DNA of 64,000 nucleotides from positions 19,899 through 83,898 of the forward strand of contig JABLXC010000012.1 of the NCBI GenBank assembly GCA_013178185.1, in the 5' to 3' direction. Every line of letters begins with the position of its first letter. Positions within the stretch are counted from its first letter, which is position 1. A model generated the notes under the pieces. The model had not been told where the DNA came from and ran no database searches. It worked only from the letters and a program-made list of their open reading frames with translations. The position numbers and the translations under genes were made by a program. This DNA is from Anaerolineae bacterium. GTDB taxonomy: Bacteria; Chloroflexota; Anaerolineae; Anaerolineales; Anaerolineaceae. Of this stretch, positions 41,834 through 50,987 are shown in pieces.

Positions 41834-44316
41834 GGCAACGTCGCTGTATAGATTTCGTTCCCGAATGCTAAAATGCCAACCCGTCCCGGCGCAACGGCAA
41901 ACGCGCTGATTGGCCGTTGCGGCTTTATGTATTCCTCGTCAAATTGCGGCCGCAGAAGGTATTGCAGGTTGAGCTTGAGGCTGAACAAGTAGATGCTCGA
42001 TTCTCCCGCTTCTACAATGTAGAGCGCTGGGTCGGGGGGCTGTGAAGCGAGTAATTTCGTAAATTTTGCATTCGGGAAAATAGCCACATCTGAGGTGCGA
42101 TTGGGACGTGTATCGCCAAACGCCGCAGGATCTTCGCATTCCGCCGCCGAAAAAGTGTAATTACGCTGTGTACACCAGGCGACCCGTCCGTTTGAATAAA
42201 GGATAAACAGATCCTCGTTGAATGCGACGTCGATCGTCAAATCCAGGGCAGTTGGGATATAGTTGTCGAAAGCGTTGTGCGCTTCCTGGTCAAAGACACT
42301 TTGCTGTCCATCGAAATAGACGATCATTTTTCGCCCGGCGTCTGCGACGTAAAGCGTATCTAGCTGGATATCCCGCGCGATGGCGGTAATGTTGCTCCAG
42401 CCTGCGCCACCGGTTTCGGGCAGCGCTTTTGAAATCGGTTCTTCGCCTGGTATGCAGTAGAGCAGGTTACCCTGGGCGTCAATGGCCAGGATGCTGGCAC
42501 CAAATTTATTGGTGAATTCCAGCGCCGTCTGGTCTACCAGCGGTCCTACCTGCAAAGCTCCAACCATGCCGGGGCCGCATTTGAACGCATCATCTACGTT
42601 GTAGCCCTGGGCAGTAGGAAACATCCGCAGGATGCGCCCTTCGCTCTGGTTGAGGAGATAAATGTCGCCGTTGTCTGCTACGGCGATATCGGTAATGTTC
42701 ACGTTTGCTGGAAAAGGCGTCGAAAGGGCAGGCGACAGGGTCATTCGCAGTACCCCTTCCAGGCGATCGATCGCTTGCTGGACTTGCACCCGTAAGGTGC
42801 GGGATTCGTCCGTCTTCCCATATCCTTCAGCCTTCTCTAACCATTCCTGGCTTTGGTTCCACAGATTTTCTTGCAAGGTCGGGTCGGTTTGAGCCATCGC
42901 CTGGTTAGCGAATTTCTGGGCTTCTTGCAGGTAGAGGTAATGCTGCTCTCTCCACCCACTGCGGGAGTAAATTGTCGTGGCAATAGCCGCAACGATCAAA
43001 GGAACCGCAATGGCAATAAACAGTAAGGTTGAAACAGGCAGGTTGGCAGGCTGGCTCGCGCTGGCGGGAACCAGGCGGCCCGTAAAGGTCTTTGCCCGCA
43101 TCTGCACCTGTTCACCAACTGTTTTTCCCCGGAACCACCAGACAGCAAGTTTTTTTCGCAAAAGGAAAGCTGCGCCGGGTTGGCTTGCGGCTCTAGGAGC
43201 GCCGGGGCGCGCGCTGGCGGGCGTCTGAGGAGAACTTCCTGGCAGCACGGTTCTTCGCCGGTTCCCCTGCATTCCGGCAGTCCTGACCGATCTGTTTTCG
43301 GCTTCTGACGCGGGGCTTCTCGGCACTGCGGGCTGATCGCTTCCGATGTAGATCCCTTCTGCTGGCGTTGGACTCTGGCTGGGAATCTGATAGGAATTGA
43401 GGTTAATCGCTTCCTCGACTACAGGGGGCCTGGGGGATACAAAGGATACCGACCCGGTTGTCTCTGGAGCTGCAGTCTGGGCTTCCACTTTTCTTTCTTC
43501 GCGCGGCGAGGTTTCGATTTTTGTTGCAGTTGGCTGGGCCGTTGGCAGACTTGTTTCGACCGGTGTGGGTTGGGGGTTCTCTGCCGGCAGCTTGCTCTCC
43601 TGCGGTTCTTGCGGCGTCGCTACCTGCAGGCGCGGTCTTAAACGATGAACGATCCCTTTCCCAGCCTGAAACTGCACGATTACGGCTTGCAACTCTTCTC
43701 CGCTCTGGCTTAACAACCGTCGTCGGAGCTGTTCGAAGGTCAACATGGGGCTTCCCGCCAGGGTGGTTTCATTCCAATTCTTCGGTGGGTTTGGCGAGAG
43801 CAACAACAAGTCTTTTTCTCGGAGTGTTGCCTGGTAGAATTGTATGCTGACATTCCGGCTGATGCCTAATTTGCGGCTGTTGAAGGAGGCGTCGCCGAAA
43901 ATCTGTACCTCGTCGCCGCTCAATAAAAGAGCCTGAGTCTGGCCAGCCTGGGCAAGATAGAGACTATCTCGCCGAATGACCACCAGATTGAGCGATCCGG
44001 TGCGTGGACCGCCCTGCCGCGCTTTTTGTAAGTTGTTCGTCAGCAGCAGATTGTTCAGGTCTTCAATCGCTGCCCGCAACCCTGCTGTGGCGGAGCCGCG
44101 CGCAGAAAAATAAGCGCCAGCCGTATTTTGAAGCAGTTTTTCAACCTGTTCATCTGCCAGGGGGGCTCCCTCTGCCAGGGTGAACTGCGCCAGCAGCAGA
44201 TCCCCGGCGCGGCTTCTGTCACAGCGCCGGGGGGCAGTCGCTGCCAGTAGGCCCGGCAGGTCGCCTTTCTCCCGCCCACCGGCGATATTCAATGTTAGGA
44301 GATAAAGATCAAACAT
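41830..44316 (-). CDS. PP2C-like domain membrane protein with extracytoplasmic propeller
   Basis: 828 residues. Residues 1-235 resemble a degenerate PP2C-type phosphatase fold (GDLLLAQFTLAEG, RRDSLYLAQAGQTQALLL, LREKDLLLLSP); the metal-binding aspartates of active PP2Cs are not clear. A Pro/Thr/Glu-rich linker (~240-400) leads to one membrane helix at ~427-448 (STLLFIAIAVPLIVAAIATT). After a short coiled-coil-like segment (EAQKFANQAMAQTDP) the C-terminal ~330 residues form a beta-propeller-like series (ITDIAVADNGDIYLLNQSEG). The layout suggests signalling across the membrane, with the propeller outside. It is the first gene of a two-gene operon with the S51 peptidase. No exact family name is recognised. 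Confidence 0.68.
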   Translation of the reverse strand: MFDLYLLTLNIAGGREKGDLPGLLAATAPRRCDRSRAGDLLLAQFTLAEGAPLADEQVEKLLQNTAGAYFSARGSATAGLRAAIEDLNNLLLTNNLQKARQGGPRTGSLNLVVIRRDSLYLAQAGQTQALLLSGDEVQIFGDASFNSRKLGISRNVSIQFYQATLREKDLLLLSPNPPKNWNETTLAGSPMLTFEQLRRRLLSQSGEELQAVIVQFQAGKGIVHRLRPRLQVATPQEPQESKLPAENPQPTPVETSLPTAQPTATKIETSPREERKVEAQTAAPETTGSVSFVSPRPPVVEEAINLNSYQIPSQSPTPAEGIYIGSDQPAVPRSPASEAENRSVRTAGMQGNRRRTVLPGSSPQTPASARPGAPRAASQPGAAFLLRKKLAVWWFRGKTVGEQVQMRAKTFTGRLVPASASQPANLPVSTLLFIAIAVPLIVAAIATTIYSRSGWREQHYLYLQEAQKFANQAMAQTDPTLQENLWNQSQEWLEKAEGYGKTDESRTLRVQVQQAIDRLEGVLRMTLSPALSTPFPANVNITDIAVADNGDIYLLNQSEGRILRMFPTAQGYNVDDAFKCGPGMVGALQVGPLVDQTALEFTNKFGASILAIDAQGNLLYCIPGEEPISKALPETGGAGWSNITAIARDIQLDTLYVADAGRKMIVYFDGQQSVFDQEAHNAFDNYIPTALDLTIDVAFNEDLFILYSNGRVAWCTQRNYTFSAAECEDPAAFGDTRPNRTSDVAIFPNAKFTKLLASQPPDPALYIVEAGESSIYLFSLKLNLQYLLRPQFDEEYIKPQRPISAFAVAPGRVGILAFGNEIYTATLP

Positions 44317-44343
44317 TCTGAACTTTGAAAATCCTCAGCGTTC

Positions 44344-44349
44344 ATTATA
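44344..44349 (-). promoter_or_regulatory. -10 box for the propeller protein operon
   Basis: The - strand reads TATAAT at 44349-44344, 28 bases before the ATG at 44316, with TG directly before it. No good -35 is seen. Confidence 0.5.
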
Positions 44350-44422
44350 CATCATCCTGAAATTGCACCAGTAAGTAGAGATCGGGCTGAAAAGCCTTGC
44401 GCGGCGTGATTGACGAGTTTGT

Positions 44423-44428
44423 TATAAT
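44423..44428 (+). promoter_or_regulatory. -10 box for the aldo/keto reductase
   Basis: TATAAT at 44423-44428 precedes ATG 44463 by 34 bases. Together with the box at 44349-44344 it makes a divergent promoter pair in a 146-base gap. It also shows that the open ATG at 44397 cannot be the start. Confidence 0.5.
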
Positions 44429-44462
44429 GAAATTGTCTATCGGTACGGATGGAGTGAACACT

Positions 44463-45425
44463 ATGCAATACAAGAACCTTGGGCGCACGGGCCTGAAAGT
44501 TTCTATCCTTTGCCTTGGCACCATGCAAATGGGTTGGACGGCTAGCGAAGCTGACTCCAGAAAAATTCTTAACGCGGCTTTTGAAGCGGGCGTCAATTTC
44601 ATTGATACTGCGGATGTTTATTCAACCTGGTCGCCTGGCAATCCGGGCGGTGTTGCCGAAACGATCATCGGCAAATGGCTAAAAGCGGATGCTGTGCACC
44701 GCGATCAGGTCATCCTGGCGACCAAAGTGCGCGGGCGGATGGGAAGCGGGCCCAACGACGAAGGACTTTCGCGGACGCATATTCTCAACGCTATCGAAGC
44801 TTCACTCCGCCGCCTGCAAACGGATTATATAGACCTTTACCAGACTCACTGGCCCGATGAACACACCCCGTTGGAGGAGACACTCTCGGCTTTGGATTTT
44901 CTTGTCCGGCAAGGCAAGGTGCGTTATATCGGCTGTTCTAATTACCCTGCCTGGCAGCTTGTCCATGCCCTCTGGGTTTCTGACCGCGCTTCGCTGGCGC
45001 GCTTTGATTGTCTCCAGCCTCACTATAACCTCCTTCACCGCGCCGAGTTCGAACGCGAATTGCGCGCCGTCTGCCGCGCTTTTGGCCTGGGTGTGATTCC
45101 GTATAGCCCTCTAGCCGGTGGATTTCTGACCGGAAAGTACCGCCGCGGCGCACCTGCCGGGATCAGCCAGCGTCAGGATAGGGCGTTGAAATATTTTACC
45201 GACCAAAATTGGGCTTTGTTGGATCTTCTTGACGCCATCGCAGTTGGCCGGGGCGCTACGGTCTCTCAAATCGCGCTGGCCTGGATGCTTCAGGATGAAA
45301 TTATCACTAGCCCGATCATTGGTCCCCGCACCCTTGAGCAATTGCGGGACAACCTTGCCTCTGTTGATCTCAAGTTAACCGAAGACGAACTCCGGCAACT
45401 CAACCAGGCGAGCGAATGGCGATGA
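44463..45425 (+). CDS. Aldo/keto reductase
   Basis: 320 residues from ATG 44463 (GGAG about 11 bases upstream). It has the (beta/alpha)8 family pattern: [30 protein letters not shown] with the catalytic Asp and Tyr, [12 protein letters not shown] with the Lys, [19 protein letters not shown] with the His, and the NADP region [16 protein letters not shown] near the C-terminus. It reduces carbonyl compounds with NADPH in the cytoplasm; substrates in this family are broad. It is monocistronic as far as can be seen. It starts [11 protein letters not shown], typical for the YajO/YghZ-like subgroup. Confidence 0.92.
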   Translation: MQYKNLGRTGLKVSILCLGTMQMGWTASEADSRKILNAAFEAGVNFIDTADVYSTWSPGNPGGVAETIIGKWLKADAVHRDQVILATKVRGRMGSGPNDEGLSRTHILNAIEASLRRLQTDYIDLYQTHWPDEHTPLEETLSALDFLVRQGKVRYIGCSNYPAWQLVHALWVSDRASLARFDCLQPHYNLLHRAEFERELRAVCRAFGLGVIPYSPLAGGFLTGKYRRGAPAGISQRQDRALKYFTDQNWALLDLLDAIAVGRGATVSQIALAWMLQDEIITSPIIGPRTLEQLRDNLASVDLKLTEDELRQLNQASEWR

Positions 45426-45543
45426 AAGGGAAGGTGAACTATACGTTCGGTTGACAAAAACGTTAAGGCCTCCCAACTCCCGGTCGTTTAGAATCGGATA
45501 AAAAAGGCGGTTTTTGCCGCTTCCGAGAAGATAGGGTGCAAAA

Positions 45544-46890
45544 ATGAAAAAGTATTGGCTGATTTTTCTCCTGGTGTCTATGGCGCTGCTCCTTCAAAGC
45601 TGTGATCTAACCCAGAGCTCGTCAGGTGAAGATCTCATTACGGGTTCTCAAGAGCAGATTTCTTTGAGTGTGGAAGAAGACGGTCTGGCGCAACCTGAGG
45701 CGGAGGAGACTCAACCTGCAGCAACCTCTGCCCCTACCCAGACCATCCAGGCGGAATCCCCACCAGTGGGAGCTGCCAACCTCGCCCCCTCCCCAGTTGG
45801 GCCGGAGAATTTCCCGGCTGGTATTAACCCACTCACCGGCCTTCCTGTGGAAAATGTAGAAAACCTGGCCGTGCCGCCTGCGCTCGTTTCTATCGCGAAT
45901 TGGCCGCCGCAGGTTCGTCCTCAGGCGGGTCTTTCTTTTAGCCCGCTGGTTTTCGAGCTGTACATCGGCGAAGGAATGACTCGCTTTCTGTCACTTTTTT
46001 ACGGCGATTTTCCTAAAGAGGCTGCCCAAGGCGGTTCCAGCCTGGTAACTTCTGTGGACGCCGAAATTGGTCCTGTTCGGTCCGGCCGACTGCCGTACGA
46101 ATCGTTGCGCAAGTTCTACAACGGCTTTCTGGTCATGGCATCGGCTTATTCGGGCGTTGCCCAAAACCTGGGAGACTACACCAATGTCTTTGGCGAAGAC
46201 GCCAATGATGTTAACAGCGCTATGATCAGCGTTACCAAGCTGGCGGACATTGCCCGTTCCAATAAGGCGCGCCTGGGAGATGCTGAACTGACCGGTATGG
46301 CTTTTGATTGGGGCGTCCCAATGGGGGGGGCGCCGGCGCCGCGCTTTTGGCTGATGGTTAGCTATCTCGATCAAATCCTCTGGAAGTTCGATCCACAGAG
46401 CGGCGCGTATCACCGTTACCAGGATAATGCTGATGGAAAAACCTTCATTCAGGCCGTGGACCGCCTGAATGGCCAGCCTTTGACTTATGAAAACGTGATC
46501 GTCCTGTTCGTCAATCACCGTTATTGCAAAGAGTGGGCTTTTGATTTGGATATCATGTATATTGACCGACAAAAAGCGCTCGCTTTTAGAGATGGTAAAA
46601 TGTTTCCTATCTATTGGAGCACAAAGAATTCCCAATATGAGTTACAGACCGGGAAAGTGCGGCCGATCCGCTTTATTGATGCAAATGGCAACCCATTCCC
46701 GCTCAAACCAGGCCAGACCTGGGTTCACATTGTCCCTCTCAACACGCCCTATTGGGAGACCGAAGGCACGATGGATTTGTACCGCCTCTTAAATAACCGC
46801 GAACCCGGCTCTGGGAACTGGGCGATGCGTTTCTACAGCGACCTGATGGAGTATGACGTAAAAGTTTGCGAACAAATTCGTGCCAAATAA
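45544..46890 (+). CDS. DUF3048 domain lipoprotein, copy 1
   Basis: 448 residues. The signal peptide ends in the lipobox LLQSC at Cys20. A Gln/Glu/Pro-rich linker is followed by the two-part DUF3048 region: GINPLTGLPVENVENLAVPPAL, IANWPPQVRPQAGLSFSPLVFE, IGPVRSGRLPYE, and later KTFIQAVDRLNGQPLTYENVIVLF and GKMFPIYWSTKN, ending GQTWVHIVP. The family (YerB-type lipoproteins) is of unknown function and faces the outside of the membrane. A TTGACA sits at 45451-45456, but no -10 is at the right distance. The next gene is a paralogue overlapping its end. Confidence 0.82.
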   Translation: MKKYWLIFLLVSMALLLQSCDLTQSSSGEDLITGSQEQISLSVEEDGLAQPEAEETQPAATSAPTQTIQAESPPVGAANLAPSPVGPENFPAGINPLTGLPVENVENLAVPPALVSIANWPPQVRPQAGLSFSPLVFELYIGEGMTRFLSLFYGDFPKEAAQGGSSLVTSVDAEIGPVRSGRLPYESLRKFYNGFLVMASAYSGVAQNLGDYTNVFGEDANDVNSAMISVTKLADIARSNKARLGDAELTGMAFDWGVPMGGAPAPRFWLMVSYLDQILWKFDPQSGAYHRYQDNADGKTFIQAVDRLNGQPLTYENVIVLFVNHRYCKEWAFDLDIMYIDRQKALAFRDGKMFPIYWSTKNSQYELQTGKVRPIRFIDANGNPFPLKPGQTWVHIVPLNTPYWETEGTMDLYRLLNNREPGSGNWAMRFYSDLMEYDVKVCEQIRAK

Positions 46891-48185
46891 ACCGTCTCTT
46901 GACCGGTTTGGCGATCGGTTGTCTCTTCGGCTGGCTGCTGGCAAGCTGCCAGCCCTCTTCTGTTTCTGTCGGAGGTTCAACGTCTCTTGCTGTTCCTTTT
47001 CCCTCCGAAACTCCTCAACCTTCGCGCACAATACCGTCTTCTCCTTTACCTACCCGGACGCTTACAACGCCGCCCCCGACGCCTACCCTTACCCTTCAGG
47101 CGGCAGGTCCCACCGCATTTCCACCCGGCGTCAACCCGTTGACCGGCTTGCAGGTCTCCGATCCTGCAATGCTCGAACTGCCTCCCGCGCTGATTTCCAT
47201 CTCCAACTCACCCCAGACGGCGCGTCCACAGACCGGTCTCTCTTACAGCAGCATGGTCTTTGAGATGTACATTGGCGTGGGGGCCTCGCGTTTCCTGGCG
47301 ATTTTTTATGGCGACTACCCACCCGAAACGTTCGGATCAACCGCAGAAGCGGTTCGCATTGGTCCCATCCGTTCAGGCCGCCTGCCTTACGAAAAACTGC
47401 GCCTCTTGTATAAGGGTTTTCTGGTGTTCGCTTCGGCTTCGGACCGCGTGCTTCAATTCCTGGATGAATATCACCTGGTCTTTGGCGACACCAAGGCGGA
47501 GGATGTCAACACCGCCCGTATCTCCGTGAGCGAATTAAAGCAGCTTGCTGGGGAATTCAAAGAAAGACTGGGTATGCCGCGGCTTTTTGGCTTGCGCTTT
47601 GACCCGCTTCCGCCGCCCGGTGGAAAAGAGGGGCTTTTCCTCTGGATCCCGTTTCATTATACGGATCAGGTCATCTGGCGCTATGATCCTGCTCGGGGCG
47701 CTTATTTGCGTCATCAGGATCAGACCGATGGGGTGACTTTTCGCCCTTCATACGATGCGCTGAACGACCAGCCGCTTTACTTCGAGAACGTGGCGGTTAT
47801 CTTTGCGGATTATCATTACTACGATGCGACCTATTTCAACATTGACTTGCTATATATCACCCGCGCTCCGGCGCTGCTCTTTCGGGATGGTAAGATGTAT
47901 GAGATCTTCTGGACGACGGGCAACGAGGAGTACGAACGCACCACCGGCCGTTTTCGCCCGATTCGGTTTGTAGACCGCCAGGGTAACCCCATCCCCCTAC
48001 ATCCTGGCCGGACCTGGATCGAAATCGTCCCGCTTCATACAGCTTATGGCGAGACGGTTGATTCCGAAGTTTATAAAGACCTCATCACCCGGCAGGAGCC
48101 TGGTTCGGGCAATTGGGCAGTCTATTTTTATCCGCCGCTGTTGGAAGGCTCGCCTACCCCTTCTCCGATCCCGGAGTCCGAATAA
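46866..48185 (+). CDS. DUF3048 domain lipoprotein, copy 2
   Basis: 439 residues if the TTG at 46866 is used; a TTG at 46899 is another option, and there is no ATG before the signal peptide. The lipobox is LLASC at ~Cys28. The domain matches copy 1 throughout (GVNPLTGLQVSDPAMLELPPAL, SNSPQTARPQTGLSYSSMVFE, IGPIRSGRLPYEKL, VTFRPSYDALNDQPLYFENVAVIF, GRTWIEIVPL). It overlaps copy 1 by 25 bases, so the pair arose by tandem duplication and is cotranslated. Differences in the central loops suggest different ligands or a heterodimer. Function unknown. Confidence 0.8.
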   Translation: MRTNSCQINRLLTGLAIGCLFGWLLASCQPSSVSVGGSTSLAVPFPSETPQPSRTIPSSPLPTRTLTTPPPTPTLTLQAAGPTAFPPGVNPLTGLQVSDPAMLELPPALISISNSPQTARPQTGLSYSSMVFEMYIGVGASRFLAIFYGDYPPETFGSTAEAVRIGPIRSGRLPYEKLRLLYKGFLVFASASDRVLQFLDEYHLVFGDTKAEDVNTARISVSELKQLAGEFKERLGMPRLFGLRFDPLPPPGGKEGLFLWIPFHYTDQVIWRYDPARGAYLRHQDQTDGVTFRPSYDALNDQPLYFENVAVIFADYHYYDATYFNIDLLYITRAPALLFRDGKMYEIFWTTGNEEYERTTGRFRPIRFVDRQGNPIPLHPGRTWIEIVPLHTAYGETVDSEVYKDLITRQEPGSGNWAVYFYPPLLEGSPTPSPIPESE

Positions 48186-48218
48186 AAACCCCTTGCGGCG
48201 ATAGCGCGGACAGGGGTT
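48184..48218 (-). terminator. Intrinsic terminator for the M48 peptidase gene
   Basis: AACCCCT (48187-48193) and AGGGGTT (48212-48218) form a stem. Read on the - strand it runs into TTTTT (48188-48184), giving a terminator 34 bases after the peptidase stop. It can also slow convergent + strand transcription from the DUF3048 pair. Confidence 0.7.
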
Positions 48219-48251
48219 CTTCAACCTGGCGGCGCCAATGCAGGGAATCCT

Positions 48252-49055
48252 TCAAGCAGCGTTCAGGCGCGCCTGTAATTTTTGAAACTCCGCCGAAGCG
48301 GCGTAATTCCGCAGGTTTTCGATGCGCTTGATCGTCATGGGGTGGGTCATCAACGTTTCGAGGAGGATATTATCCAGCTGGTCGTCTTCTCGCTCGATGA
48401 TACGCAAGGTCTCTTCGATCTCTTCGGGAGTATCCGCTTCGTGATTGACGAGTTTAACCAATGCCGAAATTGCCTTGTTCACCTTGCCGCAAGCCAACAG
48501 GCCGGCGCGGTCGGCTGAATATTCGCAAACCCGGTTCCAGCTTCGAAAAGCCAGCGAGACGATCACCGCTGCTCCCAGCGAGGAGGGCACGCCCGCCAGA
48601 CCGCCCACCAGGCTGTTTAGCCAGGTGTGGCCCAACGCAACGTGCCCCATCTCATGGCCGATGATAAATCGCAGCTCGTCGGCGTCCATTAAGTGAAAGA
48701 GCGAGCTATATAACACGATCGCATTTGGCTTATCCATGCCGAAAGTATAGGCGTTCAGTTCCCGGCTGCGGACGACAAAGACATCCAGAGCCCCGGGTTG
48801 CAGCCGCCGGGCGCATTGTTCTACCAGCGCCGCCAGTTGCGGGATTGTACTCTGCGTTACCCGCTGGGCGCGCCGCTTCAGTTCCTGGTGGTGGGATTGA
48901 TTCGCCGAATAAGTCATGAGGATGATCAGCCCTACCAAAAGCGGCGCCAGGCACAAAGAAGCTGCCGAGGCAAGCAGCAAGACCACCCCTACCAGGATCA
49001 GTGTGCCGGAGAGAATGGCTTCTTCGCCTGGATAACGGTAAGCGGTTGTTTTCAA
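48252..49055 (-). CDS. M48 family (HtpX-like) zinc metallopeptidase
   Basis: 267 residues from a TTG at 49055 preceded by AGGTG; an ATG at 49205 is in frame but lies upstream of the likely promoter (TACAAT at 49142-49137) and adds 50 polar residues unlike the family. Two adjacent hydrophobic helices (~residues 15-55) anchor it. The zinc site is IIGHEMGHVALGH (HExxH), with the third ligand in CEYSADRAG (~residue 180). It probably degrades misfolded membrane proteins, like HtpX. The C-terminal MTHPMTIKRIENL is also typical of the family. Confidence 0.85.
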   Translation of the reverse strand: MKTTAYRYPGEEAILSGTLILVGVVLLLASAASLCLAPLLVGLIILMTYSANQSHHQELKRRAQRVTQSTIPQLAALVEQCARRLQPGALDVFVVRSRELNAYTFGMDKPNAIVLYSSLFHLMDADELRFIIGHEMGHVALGHTWLNSLVGGLAGVPSSLGAAVIVSLAFRSWNRVCEYSADRAGLLACGKVNKAISALVKLVNHEADTPEEIEETLRIIEREDDQLDNILLETLMTHPMTIKRIENLRNYAASAEFQKLQARLNAA

Positions 49056-49136
49056 GTTTGCACCTGCATGGCGTTTTATCCTTTTAGGATCGTTTTTTTG
49101 CCCCCCAATAAGGGCTACGCGAGGAGCCTTTCTGGT

Positions 49137-49142
49137 ATTGTA
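49137..49142 (-). promoter_or_regulatory. -10 box for the M48 peptidase gene
   Basis: The - strand reads GGTACAATACC with TACAAT at 49142-49137, about 80 bases upstream of the TTG at 49055. It argues against the longer reading frame starting at 49205. Confidence 0.4.
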
Positions 49143-49230
49143 CCTATATCTCTGCAATCTTCCAATCAATTTCATCACGGAAATTTTGTTGATCTTGGCT
49201 CGCATCGAGGTTATCCCGGTTTAAGGGTAG

Positions 49231-49236
49231 TATACT
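49231..49236 (+). promoter_or_regulatory. -10 box for the M55 peptidase pair
   Basis: TATACT at 49231-49236, about 44 bases before ATG 49280. There is no clear -35. AGGAGT (49267-49272) supplies the ribosome binding site. Confidence 0.42.
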
Positions 49237-49279
49237 TGGGCTATTCCTTACCAAAACCTGTTCTTTAGGAGTCAGCGGT

Positions 49280-50101
49280 ATGAAGTTGTTGATCGCAGCA
49301 GATATGGAGGGCATCTCAGGCGTCGTCAGTTGGAACCAGGTTGACCCGAAACATCCTGAATATGCCCGTTTTCGTAAGATCATGACCGGCGATGTCAACG
49401 CCGCCGTTGAGGGCGCTTTCCGGGGCGGCGCAGAGGAGATTATCGTGGCCGATGGGCACGGTGGCGGGTACAATATCCTGCTCGAAGCTCTTGATCCTCG
49501 CGCTCGTTTGAACGCCGGCAACGCTGCGCCGCTGGTCATGGTGCAGGGTATCTCAAGTGGCATTGATGCTGCCCTGTTCATTGGCTATCACGGCCGCGCC
49601 GGGCATCCCCTGGCTGTCTTGAATCACACCTGGGACACGCATCTCCTGAACGTCTGGCTAAACGAGGTGCTGGTGGGCGAAACAGGCATTAATGCGCTAG
49701 TATGCGGCGCCTTTGGAGCGCCGGTTCTACTCGTTTCTGGTGACCAGGGATTGGCTGAAGAAGCCACCGCCCTGATCTCTGGTATTGAAACTGTGATTGT
49801 AAAACGTGCCACAAGTTATTTTTCTGCTGAATGCCTGCCCCCCCAAGAAGCCCAGGAACGCATCCGGCATGGCGTTGAAAAGGCGGTAAGGGCGTTTAAA
49901 GAGGGCAAGGGGCCCCAGCCGTTCAAATTATCCACGCCAGTAACGGTAACAATCGAATTCAGTTCGGCAGCGCACGCAGATGGCGCGATGAGGCTACCCG
50001 GCGCCAGCCGTCTGGATGGGCGGAAGGTGAGCGCCTCTGCCGCCGATGCTATGGCGGCTTATCACATTTTTCGCACCCTGGTGCAGTTGAGCAGCCAGTA
50101 G
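49280..50101 (+). CDS. M55 family D-aminopeptidase (DppA-like), copy 1
   Basis: 273 residues, the usual DppA length. Zinc-binding motifs are visible: AADMEGISGVV at the N-terminus (Asp and Glu ligands), VADGHGGGYNIL (~residue 58), and GYHGRAGHP (~residue 98), followed by NHTWDTHLLNVWLNE and ETGINALVCGAFGAPV. The family forms self-compartmentalising decamers that release D-amino acids from peptides, for instance during use of peptidoglycan fragments. No signal peptide is present, so it is cytoplasmic. The next gene, 9 bases on, is a paralogue. Confidence 0.9.
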   Translation: MKLLIAADMEGISGVVSWNQVDPKHPEYARFRKIMTGDVNAAVEGAFRGGAEEIIVADGHGGGYNILLEALDPRARLNAGNAAPLVMVQGISSGIDAALFIGYHGRAGHPLAVLNHTWDTHLLNVWLNEVLVGETGINALVCGAFGAPVLLVSGDQGLAEEATALISGIETVIVKRATSYFSAECLPPQEAQERIRHGVEKAVRAFKEGKGPQPFKLSTPVTVTIEFSSAAHADGAMRLPGASRLDGRKVSASAADAMAAYHIFRTLVQLSSQ

Positions 50102-50110
50102 GAGGGGAAG

Positions 50111-50929
50111 ATGAAACTTTTGATCGCAGCCGATATGGAAGGCATCAGCGGTGTTGTTCACACCAGCCATGTCCGGTCGGAGAGCAGCGAGTATGGTCGC
50201 TTTCGCAGCCTGATGACCGCCGATGTCAACGCCGCCGTCGAAGGCGCTTTTCTGGGCGGCGCAGAGGAAGTTGTCGTTACCGATGGCCATTGGAACGGGC
50301 TGAACATCTTGATCGAAGAATTAGATCCGCGCGTCCGGTTGAACGCCGGCCTGGCTTCTCCCTACGCCATGCTGGAAGGTTTGCAAAACGGCGTTGATGC
50401 AGCCTTTTTCATCGGCTATCACGCTCGCATGGGGACAATCGCCGGTGTGATCGATCATACCTGGGCGAGCGCCAAGGTGGAAAACCTCTGGTTAAATGGG
50501 CGACTGGCTGGCGAAACTGCCCTCAATGGCGCTGTGTGCGGTCATTATGGCGCGCCGGTCTTGATGGTTTCTGGAGATCAGGCTCTGGCTGCCGAGGCTT
50601 CGGATTGGATCCGGGGAGTTGAGACGGCAGTCGTGAAGCGGGCGACCAGCCGCTTATCCGCGGAATGCCTTCCTTTGGAAACAGCCCGCCAACTCATCCG
50701 CTCGACCGCCGAGCGCGCTGTCCGGCGATACCTGCAAAACGAAGCACCGCGCCCTTTGGAGATCAAGACCCCCATTACGGTCGCTGTCGAGTTTGCCACT
50801 TCGGCGATGGCTGACAGCGTTGAGATCTTTCCGGGTGTGCGTAGGCTGGATGGCCGCCGGGTAGAGGTTGTGATGCCTAATATGCCGGCAGCTTATTTTG
50901 CCTTTCGTTCCCTGGTGGCAATGGCCTGA
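50111..50929 (+). CDS. M55 family D-aminopeptidase (DppA-like), copy 2
   Basis: 272 residues, colinear with copy 1 over its whole length: AADMEGISGVVH, VTDGHWNGLNIL, GYHARMGTIAG, DHTWASAKVENLWLN, ETALNGAVCGHYGAPV. The metal ligands (Asp, Glu, and the two His) are kept, but the substrate-lining segments change (GHGGGYN to GHWNGLN; GRAGHPLA to ARMGTIAG). It is preceded by GGAGGGGAAG. The pair could form mixed oligomers or handle different peptides. It ends the operon; the tgt gene begins 58 bases later. Confidence 0.9.
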   Translation: MKLLIAADMEGISGVVHTSHVRSESSEYGRFRSLMTADVNAAVEGAFLGGAEEVVVTDGHWNGLNILIEELDPRVRLNAGLASPYAMLEGLQNGVDAAFFIGYHARMGTIAGVIDHTWASAKVENLWLNGRLAGETALNGAVCGHYGAPVLMVSGDQALAAEASDWIRGVETAVVKRATSRLSAECLPLETARQLIRSTAERAVRRYLQNEAPRPLEIKTPITVAVEFATSAMADSVEIFPGVRRLDGRRVEVVMPNMPAAYFAFRSLVAMA

Positions 50930-50987
50930 CGGTCTTTCTTTCACTCTTCCTCTTGCAGGTTGAGATTGCATAGAGGATAATCAAACT

